Origin: Barnesiella propionica
Lineage (GTDB): Bacteria > Bacteroidota > Bacteroidia > Bacteroidales > Barnesiellaceae
Length of the DNA: 64,000 bases
Assembly: GCF_025567045.1 (NCBI RefSeq)
Contig: NZ_JAOQJK010000006.1
Span: 175,816 to 239,815 of the forward strand
Direction: 5' to 3'
Shown piece by piece: positions 7,803 through 17,213 of the stretch (its first letter is position 1; every line of letters starts with the position of its first letter). The notes below the pieces were generated by a model. The model saw only the letters and a list, made by a program, of their open reading frames with translations. It was not told the origin of the DNA and made no database searches. The position numbers and the translations under genes are program-made.

Positions 7803-8577
7803 CGTAAAACCCAAAAAATCACTGGGGCAACATTTCCTGAGAGATATGGATATCGCCCGCAGTATAGCCGACACGATAAGCGGGTACAAAGATATTCCTG
7901 TACTCGAGATCGGGCCTGGCATGGGTGTTCTTACTCAATTTCTCATTGAAGCCGGACATGACCTTACGGTCGTTGAGTTAGACAGGGAATCGGTAACTTA
8001 CCTGGAAGAGCATTTTCCCCAACTCAAAGGAAGAATTATCGGAGAAGATTTTCTGAAGTTAAAACTGGACCAACTTTTTCCCGGCCAGTTTTGTGTCATA
8101 GGAAATTATCCTTACAACATTTCAAGCCAAATTTTTTTTAAAGTAATAGATTACCGGGATCATATACCCTGCTGCAGTGGTATGATACAAAAAGAAGTAG
8201 CGGAACGCATGGCGGCTTCTCCGGGAAACAAAACATACGGTATATTAAGCGTACTCATGCAAGCATGGTATGACATCGAATATTTGTTTACCGTACCCGA
8301 ACATGTTTTCAATCCGCCTCCGAAAGTCAAATCGGCAGTCATAAAAATGACTCGCAATACCACTCAAAAACTCGATTGCGACGAGACCTTATTTAAACGA
8401 GTCGTCAAAACGAGCTTTAACCAGCGACGAAAAACCTTGAGGAACTCGCTTAAACCCTTGGTGGGAAAAGAGAGTGAGATTTTCGGTGATGAAATATTCA
8501 ACAAACGTCCCGAGCAATTATCGGTCGCTCAATTTGTCGAGCTGACAAACCGAATCGAGAAATACATACCCGAATAG
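7792..8577 (+). CDS. rsmA: 16S rRNA A1518/A1519 dimethyltransferase RsmA (KsgA)
   Basis: SAM-dependent enzyme that dimethylates two adjacent adenines of the 3'-end hairpin of 16S rRNA. It has the N-terminal KKSLGQHFL motif, SAM-binding EIGPGMG (39-45) and the catalytic NYPYNIS (105-111, the NLPYNIS motif with Tyr for Leu). The C-terminal helical domain carries [11 protein letters not shown]. At 261 residues it has the usual length. MgtE follows 48 bp downstream in the same direction. Confidence 0.96.
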   Translation: MINNVKPKKSLGQHFLRDMDIARSIADTISGYKDIPVLEIGPGMGVLTQFLIEAGHDLTVVELDRESVTYLEEHFPQLKGRIIGEDFLKLKLDQLFPGQFCVIGNYPYNISSQIFFKVIDYRDHIPCCSGMIQKEVAERMAASPGNKTYGILSVLMQAWYDIEYLFTVPEHVFNPPPKVKSAVIKMTRNTTQKLDCDETLFKRVVKTSFNQRRKTLRNSLKPLVGKESEIFGDEIFNKRPEQLSVAQFVELTNRIEKYIPE

Positions 8578-8625
8578 TAACATGCAGAAGAAAATATCTT
8601 TCTTCTAAAAAAATGGAGGAACACA

Positions 8626-9972
8626 ATGGAAAAATTCACACCGGAATATATCCAGAACTTCCAACAAATCATTCTTAACGACGATAAAGAGAAAGCAAAA
8701 GAGCTGCTCAAAGAACTACACCCGGCAGACATTGCCGAGTTATACCAGGTTCTTAATCTCGATGAAGCCGAATACATCTACTTGCTGCTGGACGGAGAAA
8801 AGGCCGCGGACGTACTGATGGAACTGGACGACGACGATCGTAAGAAAATGCTGAAACAGCTTCCTAACGAAGTCATTGCCAAGCAGTTTATCGACTATAT
8901 GGATACGGACGATGCCGTAGACCTGATCCGTGAAATGGACGAGGAGGCTCAGGAAGAGATACTTTCCCATATTGACGACGTAGACCAGGCGGGAGATATC
9001 GTAGATCTGTTGAAATATGACGAAGATACGGCCGGCGGTCTTATGGGAACTGAAATGGTTGTCGTAAACGAAAACTGGAGTATGCCCGAATGCCTGAAAC
9101 AGATGCGGCAGCAAGCCGAACATATGGATGAGATTTATTACGTGTATGTAGTTGACGATGATTTTCGTTTACAAGGCGTATTCCCTTTAAAAAAGATGAT
9201 TACTCATCCGTCTGTTTCAAAGATCAAGCATGTGATGCGGAAAGATCCTGTTTCGGTAAAAACAGACACTCCTATAGACGAAGTGGCTCTTACGTTCGAA
9301 AAATATGATCTTGTAGCCGTTCCTGTAATAGACAGTATAGGCCGGCTGGTAGGAAGAATTACGGTAGACGACATAATGGATGAAGTGCGGGAACAATCGG
9401 AAAGGGATTATCAATTAGCTTCCGGTTTGTCTCAGGACGTTGAATCGGACGATACTATTTTCATGCAAACAAAAGCCCGCCTTCCCTGGTTGCTCATAGG
9501 TATGTTCGGCGGAATTACAAATTCCGTTATCCTGGGAAACTTCGAAGCCGGTTTTATCACTAACCCTGCCATGGCATTATTTATTCCCTTGATCGGAGGA
9601 ACCGGAGGTAATGTAGGTATACAATCCTCCGCTATCGTAGTGCAAGGCCTTGCCAACGGTACGCTGGAAATGAAGAATGCAGGAAAACAGTTGCTGAAGG
9701 AACTGGGGGTTGCCCTCATCAACGCCTGTATGATCTCATTGCTGGTCTTTGTATATAACTGGTTTCTCCTCGGCAACGTTTCCACTACGATATCGGTATC
9801 GCTTTCCCTTTTTACGGTAGTGATATTCGCATCCATATTCGGAACACTCGTGCCTATGACACTGGAACGCTTCAAAATAGATCCGGCAATAGCTACAGGT
9901 CCCTTCATAACTATTACCAACGATATTATCGGTATGCTTATCTACATGAGTATCAGTTTCGCACTCATGTAA
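8626..9972 (+). CDS. mgtE: Magnesium transporter MgtE
   Basis: Inner-membrane Mg2+ channel. The N-terminal acidic helical-repeat domain (about 15-130), a pair of CBS domains (about 135-255) and the C-terminal five-helix pore domain (about 275-448) with PLIGGTGGNVGIQSSA are all present. In known MgtE proteins, magnesium bound between the N and CBS domains closes the pore. Length 448 is normal. An unusually good ribosome site GGAGGA lies 7 nt before the ATG. The gap to rsmA is too short for an M-box riboswitch. Confidence 0.95.
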   Translation: MEKFTPEYIQNFQQIILNDDKEKAKELLKELHPADIAELYQVLNLDEAEYIYLLLDGEKAADVLMELDDDDRKKMLKQLPNEVIAKQFIDYMDTDDAVDLIREMDEEAQEEILSHIDDVDQAGDIVDLLKYDEDTAGGLMGTEMVVVNENWSMPECLKQMRQQAEHMDEIYYVYVVDDDFRLQGVFPLKKMITHPSVSKIKHVMRKDPVSVKTDTPIDEVALTFEKYDLVAVPVIDSIGRLVGRITVDDIMDEVREQSERDYQLASGLSQDVESDDTIFMQTKARLPWLLIGMFGGITNSVILGNFEAGFITNPAMALFIPLIGGTGGNVGIQSSAIVVQGLANGTLEMKNAGKQLLKELGVALINACMISLLVFVYNWFLLGNVSTTISVSLSLFTVVIFASIFGTLVPMTLERFKIDPAIATGPFITITNDIIGMLIYMSISFALM

Positions 9973-10022
9973 ATACGGTAAAAAACGAAAAACGGCGACC
10001 CGTACATATTAAATTTTAAAGT

Positions 10023-10050
10023 AAAAATCGGCTTTAAGAAGCCGGTTTTT
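10023..10050 (+). terminator. Terminator after mgtE
   Basis: AAAAATCGGCTT (10023-10034) pairs with AAGCCGGTTTTT with one mismatch, then a T-rich stretch. This closes the rsmA-mgtE unit. Confidence 0.75.
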
Positions 10051-10129
10051 ATTATTTTTGTAAACTTATTATCAATAAAATACATAAGGGCTTTATTTCT
10101 GTTACAGCACCCTTTTTTATATCAGACTT

Positions 10130-10951
10130 ATGAAACAAACAATACTTGACATCAACGATATACAGGATATTATTCCGGCACTGAGAAGCAAGAACGGAGA
10201 AAAAACCATAAAATGGCTGATGCGCGTATGTGACTTAGACCGCATTAACGGCTTATATGGCCGTAATTGCGAAAAACGGGGAGCCGATTTTGTAGACTCC
10301 ATTTTAAATGATCTGGGAATAACTTTAAGAATAGATAATGAAAATATCCTTCACCGCTTACCTGAAGGAGCTTTCATTACAGTTTCCAACCATCCTTTCG
10401 GTGCACTGGACGGTGTCATACTCATAAAGATGCTTGCCCAGCAACGTCCTGATTTCAAAGTCATGGTAAACTGGATACTGAATTACATACAAGCCATGTC
10501 GGATAATTTTATCGCCGTAGACCCCATTTCCAATCCCGACAAAAGGAGCGTATCCATGGCAGGAATCCGGGAAGCTCTGAAACAGGTAAGGGACGGCCAT
10601 CCTATCGGTTTTTTCCCCGCAGGAGCAGTTTCTAAATGGAATCACAAATTACAACTATGCGACCGGCAATGGCAACCTAATATTATACGGCTTATTCAGC
10701 AGATGAAAATTCCGGTGGTACCTATCTATTTTCATGGTAGCAATTCGGTAATGTTCAATATTCTGAGCCTTATCAGTTGGAAATTACGTACCTTTTTGTT
10801 ACCTATGGAAGTTTATAAAAAAGAAAACAGCGAAATGCATATTTCAATAGGAGAACCTATCTCCTGGGAAAGACAGAAGGAATATAAAAGCGTAGAAGAA
10901 TTAGGAAGTTTCCTGAAAGCCGAAACTTATAAAATGCGAAAACTGAAATAA
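10130..10951 (+). CDS. PlsC/GlsA-like lipid acyltransferase
   Basis: Member of the LPLAT acyltransferase family, 273 residues. The catalytic motif is SNHPFGALDG (His-x4-Asp) near residue 85, with a second block FFPAGAVSKW near 163 (the family's substrate-binding EG-type region) and a third, VVPIYFHGSN, near 202. It resembles the O-acyltransferases of ornithine/glycine lipid synthesis in Bacteroides (GlsA type) as well as 1-acylglycerol-3-phosphate acyltransferases. No N-acyltransferase partner is adjacent, so the acceptor is open. It probably acts at the inner face of the cytoplasmic membrane. Confidence 0.8.
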   Translation: MKQTILDINDIQDIIPALRSKNGEKTIKWLMRVCDLDRINGLYGRNCEKRGADFVDSILNDLGITLRIDNENILHRLPEGAFITVSNHPFGALDGVILIKMLAQQRPDFKVMVNWILNYIQAMSDNFIAVDPISNPDKRSVSMAGIREALKQVRDGHPIGFFPAGAVSKWNHKLQLCDRQWQPNIIRLIQQMKIPVVPIYFHGSNSVMFNILSLISWKLRTFLLPMEVYKKENSEMHISIGEPISWERQKEYKSVEELGSFLKAETYKMRKLK

Positions 10952-11053
10952 GTATCGACCTATTAAAAGCACCGGAAAAGGACGACAGGATATAAATTTA
11001 ATTTTGTATCTTTGTTCTATAGTAAATGATTTTTTAGCGAGAAAACAAATAAA

Positions 11054-12295
11054 ATGACGACAGCCGAAATACAGCAAGTAAAACAACGTTTCGGAATCAT
11101 AGGTAATACTCCCGGACTTATACGGGCGATTACCCGAGCACTGCAAATAGCACCTACCGACTTTTCGGTGCTTATCACAGGAGAAAGCGGTTCGGGAAAA
11201 GAATTTTTTCCTAAAATTATACACACCAACAGCCAGTGCAAACATGGTAAATATATAGCAGTGAACTGCGGTGCTATTCCGGAAGGAACAATAGATTCCG
11301 AATTATTCGGCCATGAAAAAGGTTCGTTTACCGGAGCTATATCCGACCGTAAAGGATATTTCGAAGAAGCAGACGGAGGCACTATATTCCTGGATGAAGT
11401 GGGGGAACTCCCTCTTACGACCCAGGCACGATTACTCCGCGTACTGGAAAGTAAAGAATTTATGAAAGTCGGTTCCTCGATCGTTAAAAAAACCAATGTA
11501 CGTATTGTAGCCGCAACAAACCTGAATATGCTAAAAGCCATATCGGAAGGCAAATTCAGGGAAGACCTATATTACCGTCTCAGTACGGTTACGATAGAAA
11601 TTCCGCCGTTGCGTGAAAGGGGTGATGACATACTTCTCCTGTTCAGAAAATTCTCCAGTGATTTTGCAGAACGCTACCATATGCCGGCAATCCAACTCAC
11701 TGAGGACGCAAAACGGGTTTTACTCGATTACCGGTGGCCCGGTAACGTACGTCAATTAAAAAATATAGCTGAACAGATATCTATTTTTGAAACCACCCGG
11801 GATGTAAACAGTTCAGTATTGCAGACTTATCTGCCGCAATACGCATCATCGGTTCCTGCCGTACTATCAAACAAAGACGGCGGTTTCAACGATACGGAAC
11901 GGGAAATGCTCTACAAAATTATTGTAAAACTACAAAAAGAAATGACGGAACTACGGGCCACAGTGGAAGATATGTCCCGGAAGAATCATTCCGAAAAAGT
12001 AGAACCTTGCGCAATGTTCACGCAAGAAACACCCAACCTGCCCCAGGCTATTGTTCCCAGCAGTGTCACGGTTCCGGTACACAGCCGGCATTTTGAACAT
12101 GTAGAGAGCGAAATAGTACATCCTGTCAATGACTATATTGAAGAAGAAACACCTTTCTCACTCGAAGATACTGAACGTGAAACCATACGGAAGGCCCTGA
12201 TTCGTAATAACGGAAAAAGGAAAAAAACCGCCGAAGAGCTGAAAATATCGGAACGGACGCTGTACCGCAAAATCAAAGAATACAATCTGGAATAA
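11054..12295 (+). CDS. Sigma-54-dependent transcriptional activator
   Basis: AAA+ enhancer-binding protein of 413 residues that remodels RNA polymerase-sigma54. Walker A is GESGSGKE (43-50), the sigma54 contact loop is GSFTGA (90-95, Ser for the usual Ala), followed by GTIFLDEVGEL (Walker B) and the arginine-finger region. The C-terminus has a Fis-type helix-turn-helix (KKTAEELKISERTLYRKI). It lacks an N-terminal receiver or sensor domain, so control must come from a partner, level or ligand elsewhere. It begins a run with lptE (4 bp gap), a TPR-like gene and secG. Confidence 0.92.
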   Translation: MTTAEIQQVKQRFGIIGNTPGLIRAITRALQIAPTDFSVLITGESGSGKEFFPKIIHTNSQCKHGKYIAVNCGAIPEGTIDSELFGHEKGSFTGAISDRKGYFEEADGGTIFLDEVGELPLTTQARLLRVLESKEFMKVGSSIVKKTNVRIVAATNLNMLKAISEGKFREDLYYRLSTVTIEIPPLRERGDDILLLFRKFSSDFAERYHMPAIQLTEDAKRVLLDYRWPGNVRQLKNIAEQISIFETTRDVNSSVLQTYLPQYASSVPAVLSNKDGGFNDTEREMLYKIIVKLQKEMTELRATVEDMSRKNHSEKVEPCAMFTQETPNLPQAIVPSSVTVPVHSRHFEHVESEIVHPVNDYIEEETPFSLEDTERETIRKALIRNNGKRKKTAEELKISERTLYRKIKEYNLE

Positions 12296-12299
12296 ACTT

Positions 12300-12797
12300 A
12301 TGAAAAAATTTATAGCCATCTTACTTGTAATGTTATCATCATGCACCATCTCATATAAATTCAACGGTGCATCGATCGATTACAATAAGATCAAAACTAT
12401 ATCGGTATCGGACTTTCCCATAAAAGCGGCATTAGTATATCCACCGTTATCTCAGGTATTCACCGACGCATTAAAGAATATCTATATTCAGCAGACCCGC
12501 CTGAATATGGTAAAAAATAACGGAGACCTCCAGGTCGAAGGAGAGATAACACGGTATGACCTGAGTCCTCAGGCTGTTACAGAAAATGCTTATGCATCCC
12601 AAACCAGACTCACCATCGGAGTAAAAGTCCGCTATACCAATACGAAAGAACCTCAATTCGACTTGGATCAGGAATTTACTGCTTACCGGGACTTTTCCAG
12701 TACGCGGATGCTAACCGATGTACAGGATGAACTGATCAAAGAGATCAGTGACGAACTTGTCGACCTTATTTTTAATGCAACCGTAGCCAACTGGTAA
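12300..12797 (+). CDS. lptE: LptE-like LPS-assembly lipoprotein
   Basis: Predicted outer-membrane lipoprotein of 165 residues that would plug the LptD barrel and help insert lipopolysaccharide. Signal and lipobox MLSSC (Cys15) lie at the N-terminus, followed by an alpha/beta domain with the typical segments VYPPLSQVFTDALKN and LQVEGEITRYDL. It starts 4 bp after the sigma-54 activator and ends 8 bp before the next gene, so it is co-transcribed with them. LptC is encoded separately at 27.9 kb. The Bacteroidota LptE family is divergent, hence moderate certainty. Confidence 0.85.
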   Translation: MKKFIAILLVMLSSCTISYKFNGASIDYNKIKTISVSDFPIKAALVYPPLSQVFTDALKNIYIQQTRLNMVKNNGDLQVEGEITRYDLSPQAVTENAYASQTRLTIGVKVRYTNTKEPQFDLDQEFTAYRDFSSTRMLTDVQDELIKEISDELVDLIFNATVANW

Positions 12798-12805
12798 AAA
12801 TAGCT

Positions 12806-13549
12806 ATGAACGGAGAAGAATTACGAAATATATTACAAGAAAAAAACGATTATAAACTAACGGAAGAAGATATCCGCGAGCTTATAAAAGAATACCCTTA
12901 TTTCGAGATTCCCGTTCTTCTTTACCTCAAACAATACGGGATATCCGATCATTCACAATGGCTGCAACGGGCCTCTATATATTCGGGAAACCGGAAAACG
13001 CTCTACAGACTTGTTTGTAAAGAGAGCCACCGTTATGATTCGTTATATCCGGAAAAAAATATACCGGAAGTAACGGAAGATAAAACTCTGTCGGCCATTG
13101 ACTTGTTTCTCGAAAAATACAACTCTGGTAATAAAGAGGAAGAAAATACTCTCGAATCGTTACTCGCCCCTTCGGTCGATTACATATCGTTATTACAGTC
13201 GGAAGAAAAACTCAAAACTATAGCCGAAACCAATAATGAAGGAACGGAAAACGAAATAGACCGACTTATTTCACAGTCGGAGAATCTGAACATACGGCTT
13301 TCGGCCCCTCAAACTTCTAATTCTCTTAAAGAAGAGAACAGAGATAATAGTACAGCCGAAGGAGATGAAAGCAATGAAGATACATTCCTGACGGAAAGCC
13401 TGGCAAAAATTTATATCAAACAACGCCGATATTCCAAAGCTTTGGAAATAATTAAAAAATTAAGTTTGAAATATCCGGAAAAAAATGTTTACTTTGCAGA
13501 CCAAATAAGATTTTTGGAAAAATTGATTATTAACATAAAAACAAAATAA
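12806..13549 (+). CDS. Uncharacterised TPR-like protein between lptE and secG
   Basis: A 247-residue soluble protein without signal peptide. The N-terminal half is helical (YFEIPVLLYLKQYG); an acidic, low-complexity middle (about 150-190) follows. The C-terminus is one clear tetratricopeptide-like unit, ESLAKIYIKQRRYSKALEII. I recognise no catalytic motif. Its fixed place between lptE and secG suggests a role in envelope-protein traffic, but this is inference. Confidence 0.7.
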   Translation: MNGEELRNILQEKNDYKLTEEDIRELIKEYPYFEIPVLLYLKQYGISDHSQWLQRASIYSGNRKTLYRLVCKESHRYDSLYPEKNIPEVTEDKTLSAIDLFLEKYNSGNKEEENTLESLLAPSVDYISLLQSEEKLKTIAETNNEGTENEIDRLISQSENLNIRLSAPQTSNSLKEENRDNSTAEGDESNEDTFLTESLAKIYIKQRRYSKALEIIKKLSLKYPEKNVYFADQIRFLEKLIINIKTK

Positions 13550-13554
13550 TAAAA

Positions 13555-13923
13555 ATGTCTACATTAATTACAGTAATAATCCTTGTCGCATCTATATTGA
13601 TGATTGGCATCGTACTGATTCAGAAATCCAAAGGGGGCGGACTTGCTTCAAATTTCGCTTCATCGAACCAAATCATGGGTGTACGTAAAACCAATGATTT
13701 TGTAGAAAAAGCCACATGGACTTTGGCTATAGTTATTGTTGTTTTAAGTATTTCTACCGTTTTCTTTTTGCCGTCCCACAATAAAGATATTAATGGTGAT
13801 TCGGAAATTAAAGATATGGTAAAAACAGAAATTCCTGTAGCAGCTCCAAACTTTGAAACTCAAACTGCTCCGGCCACTACTGCTCCGGCAGCAACTGAAG
13901 CACCTGCAGAAAACGCTCAGTAA
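13555..13923 (+). CDS. secG: Preprotein translocase subunit SecG
   Basis: Small subunit of the SecYEG channel. Two membrane helices (about 3-22 and 57-75) flank the conserved loop IQKSKGGGLASNF. The C-terminal tail beyond residue 85 is a low-complexity Ala/Pro/Thr/Glu region, common in Bacteroidota SecG. At 122 residues the length is typical. Start 5 bp after the upstream gene; a strong terminator follows. Confidence 0.94.
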   Translation: MSTLITVIILVASILMIGIVLIQKSKGGGLASNFASSNQIMGVRKTNDFVEKATWTLAIVIVVLSISTVFFLPSHNKDINGDSEIKDMVKTEIPVAAPNFETQTAPATTAPAATEAPAENAQ

Positions 13924-13942
13924 AATTTATTCTTATATATTA

Positions 13943-13975
13943 AAAAGCACCTTCATAAAAAATGAAGGTGCTTTT
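13943..13975 (+). terminator. Terminator after secG
   Basis: Perfect 14-bp stem AAAAGCACCTTCAT (13943-13956) with ATGAAGGTGCTTTT (13962-13975), 5-nt loop. Confidence 0.85.
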
Positions 13976-14074
13976 CTTGTTCCCTCTATTCTCCCGTTGA
14001 GAACTATATTCTTTAGAAAACAAAACTCTTTTTACCCAAGTCTCCTGCACGACTGAGTAAAGTACATATAATAC

Positions 14075-14108
14075 AAAATCCTTTATCCTGAACAGGATAA
14101 AGGATTTT
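14075..14108. terminator. Terminator after recA (symmetrical)
   Basis: Perfect 16-bp inverted repeat (14075-14090 with 14093-14108, AAAATCCTTTATCCTG arm) with A runs on one side and T runs on the other. It can stop transcription from both strands and closes recA. Confidence 0.8.
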
Positions 14109-14129
14109 AATATATTGTCCTACTAAATA

Positions 14130-15176
14130 TTATTTTACAGATGCCAGTGCTTCCATGATAAGTGCCTCCAGTTCATCGGCCAATTCAGGGTTATCATTTA
14201 TACATTTTTTAGCGGCATCACGTCCTTGCCCCAGCTTAGTATCTCCGTAACTGAACCATGAACCGCTTTTCTTAACAATTCCCTTTTCCACTCCCAGGTC
14301 TATTATTTCACCTGACCGGGAAATACCTTCCCCGAACATAATATCGAATTCTGCTTTGCGGAACGGAGGTGCAACTTTATTTTTCACTACTTTCACCCGG
14401 GTTTGATTACCAGTAACTTCATCGCCATCTTTTATTTGCCCTATACGGCGTATATCAATACGTACCGATGCATAGAACTTTAAGGCGTTACCTCCTGTCG
14501 TGGTTTCGGGATTACCGAACATAACTCCCAATTTATCGCGCAACTGATTAATAAATATACAGGTAGTATTGGTCTTGCTGATTGTAGCCGTAAGTTTCCG
14601 TAAAGCCTGGGACATCAAACGCGCCTGTAACCCCATTTTAGAATCTCCCATGTCGCCTTCAAGCTCTGCTTTCGGCGTAAGGGCAGCAACCGAATCTATC
14701 ACGACAATATCGACTGCGGAAGAACGAATCAATTGTTCTGCTATTTCCAGAGCTTGTTCCCCGCTATCGGGCTGGGAAATCCATAGATTCTCCACATCGA
14801 CCCCCAATTTCTCGGCATAGAATCGGTCAAAAGCATGCTCAGCATCGATAATGGCAGCTATACCGCCTGCCTTTTGGGCTTCTGCAATAGCATGGATAGC
14901 TAATGTCGTTTTACCGGATGATTCCGGACCATATATCTCAATTACGCGCCCTCTCGGAAAACCTCCTACTCCTAAGGCTGCATTCAACCCTATAGATCCG
15001 GTAGGAATCACTGCTACTTCTTCTACGTGGTCATCTCCCAGTTTCATGATAGCTCCACGCCCGTAATTCTTTTCGATTTTCTCCATAGCGGCTTGCAGCG
15101 CTTTGAGCTTTTCATTCGGCACAGGTACTCGGCCAGCGGCTTTTTCCTCTGTAATTTCAGTTTGTTTTTCTGACAT
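14130..15176 (-). CDS. recA: Recombinase RecA
   Basis: DNA-strand exchange ATPase and LexA co-protease of 348 residues. Walker A is GPESSGKTT (83-91), with [10 protein letters not shown] as Walker B and the DNA-binding L2 loop region [15 protein letters not shown]. The N-terminal oligomerisation helix includes [15 protein letters not shown]. It lies 15 bp downstream of bcp on the same strand and ends at a strong terminator. Confidence 0.97.
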   Translation of the reverse strand: MSEKQTEITEEKAAGRVPVPNEKLKALQAAMEKIEKNYGRGAIMKLGDDHVEEVAVIPTGSIGLNAALGVGGFPRGRVIEIYGPESSGKTTLAIHAIAEAQKAGGIAAIIDAEHAFDRFYAEKLGVDVENLWISQPDSGEQALEIAEQLIRSSAVDIVVIDSVAALTPKAELEGDMGDSKMGLQARLMSQALRKLTATISKTNTTCIFINQLRDKLGVMFGNPETTTGGNALKFYASVRIDIRRIGQIKDGDEVTGNQTRVKVVKNKVAPPFRKAEFDIMFGEGISRSGEIIDLGVEKGIVKKSGSWFSYGDTKLGQGRDAAKKCINDNPELADELEALIMEALASVK

Positions 15177-15191
15177 AACGTATTTTTTTCT

Positions 15192-15647
15192 TTATTTATA
15201 ATTCAGTATCTGACGGGCATGATCTTTCGTATCTACCTTTGTAATGATATTTTCTATCACGCCTTTTTCATCGATAATAAAAGTCGTACGTACTGTACCC
15301 ATATATTCACGGCCGGCCATTTTTTTCAACGCCCAGACTCCGAAAGCCTGATTAAGACTTGTATCGGTATCGGCAATTAGGGTAAAAGGCAGAGATTGCT
15401 TCTCAATAAAATTACGGTGCGACTTTTCATTATCCTTGCTTACGCCTATCACTTCATAACCGGCCTTACGCAGTTCTTCATAACCGTCTTTCAGGCTACA
15501 AGCTTCGGCTGTACATCCTGGTGTATTATCTTTGGGATAAAAGTAAAGTGCTATTTTCCGCCCTTTAAAATCACTCGTCCTAACCTCTTTTCCATTTTGG
15601 TCCTTTCCCAATATTTCAGGAACTTTATCTCCTATATTCAATGCCAT
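15192..15647 (-). CDS. bcp: Thioredoxin-dependent thiol peroxidase Bcp/PrxQ
   Basis: Peroxiredoxin that reduces peroxides with thioredoxin. It shows the Bcp signature FYPKDNTPGCTAEACSL with peroxidatic Cys in PGCT and a possible resolving Cys five residues later. The open frame runs upstream to 15728, but the conserved protein begins at ATG 15647 (MALNIGDKVPEI), giving 151 residues, the family length. A -7 element lies at 15760-15767. It is probably co-transcribed with recA, 15 bp downstream. Confidence 0.95.
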   Translation of the reverse strand: MALNIGDKVPEILGKDQNGKEVRTSDFKGRKIALYFYPKDNTPGCTAEACSLKDGYEELRKAGYEVIGVSKDNEKSHRNFIEKQSLPFTLIADTDTSLNQAFGVWALKKMAGREYMGTVRTTFIIDEKGVIENIITKVDTKDHARQILNYK

Positions 15648-15759
15648 AATATTTATTTTTATCCGGAACAACAAATATACATAATTTCGTACAGAATAAC
15701 TACGGTCTTCCCGCATTTCAATTATCATACTCTCGTACCGTTCTTAAATTCTTACTGTA

Positions 15760-15767
15760 CAAAGATA
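15760..15767 (-). promoter_or_regulatory. -7 element for bcp-recA
   Basis: Minus-strand TATCTTTG (plus-strand CAAAGATA at 15760-15767). The -33 region overlaps the preceding terminator. The predicted leader before ATG 15647 is about 105 nt. Confidence 0.4.
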
Positions 15768-15771
15768 AAAA

Positions 15772-15804
15772 AGAGCCTGTGCACTTATATTGCACACAGG
15801 CTCT
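15772..15804 (-). terminator. Terminator after carboxynorspermidine dehydrogenase gene
   Basis: Stem AGAGCCTGTG (15772-15781) with CACAGGCTCT (15795-15804). On the minus strand a T run follows (15771-15766). Confidence 0.8.
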
Positions 15805-15832
15805 AATTATTATTTAATAACGTTTTAATAAG

Positions 15833-17026
15833 TTATAATTCTAGATCGCCATTAAATATCTCATGCCAAGGTAATCCTTGTTTATTAAGTTGTTCCATAA
15901 AAGGATCCGGATCAAACTCTTCTACATTCCAAACGCCCGGTTTCTTCCATATCCCTTCCAGGAATAATTTTGCTCCTATCATTGCGGGCACCCCGGTAGT
16001 ATAACTTACGCCCTGAGCTCCGGTTTCCAGATAAGCGGCATGATGGCTGCAATTATTATATACATAATAAGTCATTTCTTTTCCGTCTTTCAGTCCCCGA
16101 ATGCGGCAACCGATAGAGGTCTCTCCTGTATAGTTCTCTCCTAAATCTCCGGGATTAGGCAATACGGCTTTCAGGAACTGTATAGGTACAATCTCATGGC
16201 CATTATACATCACCGGATCGATACGGGACATACCGATATTCTGAATAACCCGCAAATGCGTAAGATACTCCTGGCCAAAAGTCATCCAGAAACGGGCTCT
16301 CTTTAATGTCGGGAAGTTTTTAGTCAAACTTTCTAACTCCTCATGATACATCAAATACGACTCTTTAGGCCCTATATTAGGATAGGTCAACGGCATATGT
16401 ACCGACAACGGATCCGTTTCTTTCCACTCACCGTTTTCATAATATTTACCACGTTGTGTGATTTCACGTATATTGATCTCCGGATTAAAATTCGTTGCAA
16501 AAGCCTTATGGTGATCTCCGGCATTACAATCCACGATGTCAAGATATTGTATCTCGTCAAAATGATGTTTAGCGGCATAAGCCGTATATACTCCGGTTAC
16601 ACCCGGATCAAACCCGCATCCGAGAATAGCTGTAAGACCGGCATCTTCAAAACGCTTTTTATAAGCCCATTGCCAGCTATATTCATATTTAGCCTCGTCA
16701 ATAGGTTCATAATTAGCCGTATCGAGGTAATTAACTCCACATTCCAGACAGGCATCCATAATCGTAAGATCCTGATAAGGAAGCGCCACATTAATTACAA
16801 TATCGGGGGTATGTTTCTTAAACAAAGCAACAAGCTCTTCGACTTTATCGGCATCCACCTGATCGGTTTTAATATTCTTCGCCCCTATTTTTTCTACTAA
16901 AGCATCACATTTGGACTTAGTACGGCTTGCCAGAACGACCTCGGTAAATACGTCCGGATTCTGAGCTACTTTATTCACAACCACCGAGCCGACTCCACCG
17001 GCCCCGATAATAAGAACTTTTCCCAT
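15833..17026 (-). CDS. Carboxynorspermidine/saccharopine dehydrogenase-like enzyme
   Basis: NAD(P)-dependent reductive condensing enzyme of the saccharopine-dehydrogenase family, 397 residues. The N-terminal dinucleotide fold has LIIGAGGVGSVV (4-15), followed by GCGFDPGVTGVY in the middle and the characteristic YNNCSHHAAYLETG near the C-terminus. The length and motifs match carboxynorspermidine dehydrogenase, which in gut Bacteroidetes makes carboxyspermidine from aspartate semialdehyde and putrescine. The decarboxylase is not in the window. Lysine-type saccharopine dehydrogenase is the less likely alternative. It ends at its own terminator. Confidence 0.85.
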   Translation of the reverse strand: MGKVLIIGAGGVGSVVVNKVAQNPDVFTEVVLASRTKSKCDALVEKIGAKNIKTDQVDADKVEELVALFKKHTPDIVINVALPYQDLTIMDACLECGVNYLDTANYEPIDEAKYEYSWQWAYKKRFEDAGLTAILGCGFDPGVTGVYTAYAAKHHFDEIQYLDIVDCNAGDHHKAFATNFNPEINIREITQRGKYYENGEWKETDPLSVHMPLTYPNIGPKESYLMYHEELESLTKNFPTLKRARFWMTFGQEYLTHLRVIQNIGMSRIDPVMYNGHEIVPIQFLKAVLPNPGDLGENYTGETSIGCRIRGLKDGKEMTYYVYNNCSHHAAYLETGAQGVSYTTGVPAMIGAKLFLEGIWKKPGVWNVEEFDPDPFMEQLNKQGLPWHEIFNGDLEL

Positions 17027-17154
17027 TTATTTCTATTTTAAATTATATCGTTTTTACGTTATAGTTATATTCTATCAAACTACCTGCAAAGATAATATTT
17101 ATCGGAAAACTTTTCTTAACTCCGAAAGAGTTTTACACGGTGAACATTATCCCG

Positions 17155-17192
17155 AAAAACAAACCGGGGAACCACAATGTAGCTCCCCGGTT
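17155..17192 (-). terminator. Terminator after inositol-phosphate synthase gene
   Basis: Stem AACCGGGGA (17162-17170) with TCCCCGGTT (17184-17192). On the minus strand TTTGTTTTTC follows. Confidence 0.7.
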
Positions 17193-17213
17193 CCATTTTA
17201 TATCGAATAATGA

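Noticed and set aside
8578..8625. M-box magnesium riboswitch before mgtE
   Set aside because: Only 48 bp separate rsmA from mgtE.
16343..16900. Plus-strand frame of 185 codons inside the carboxynorspermidine dehydrogenase gene
   Set aside because: Antisense shadow of a well-identified gene; composition rich in Ile, Phe and Arg typical of such shadows.
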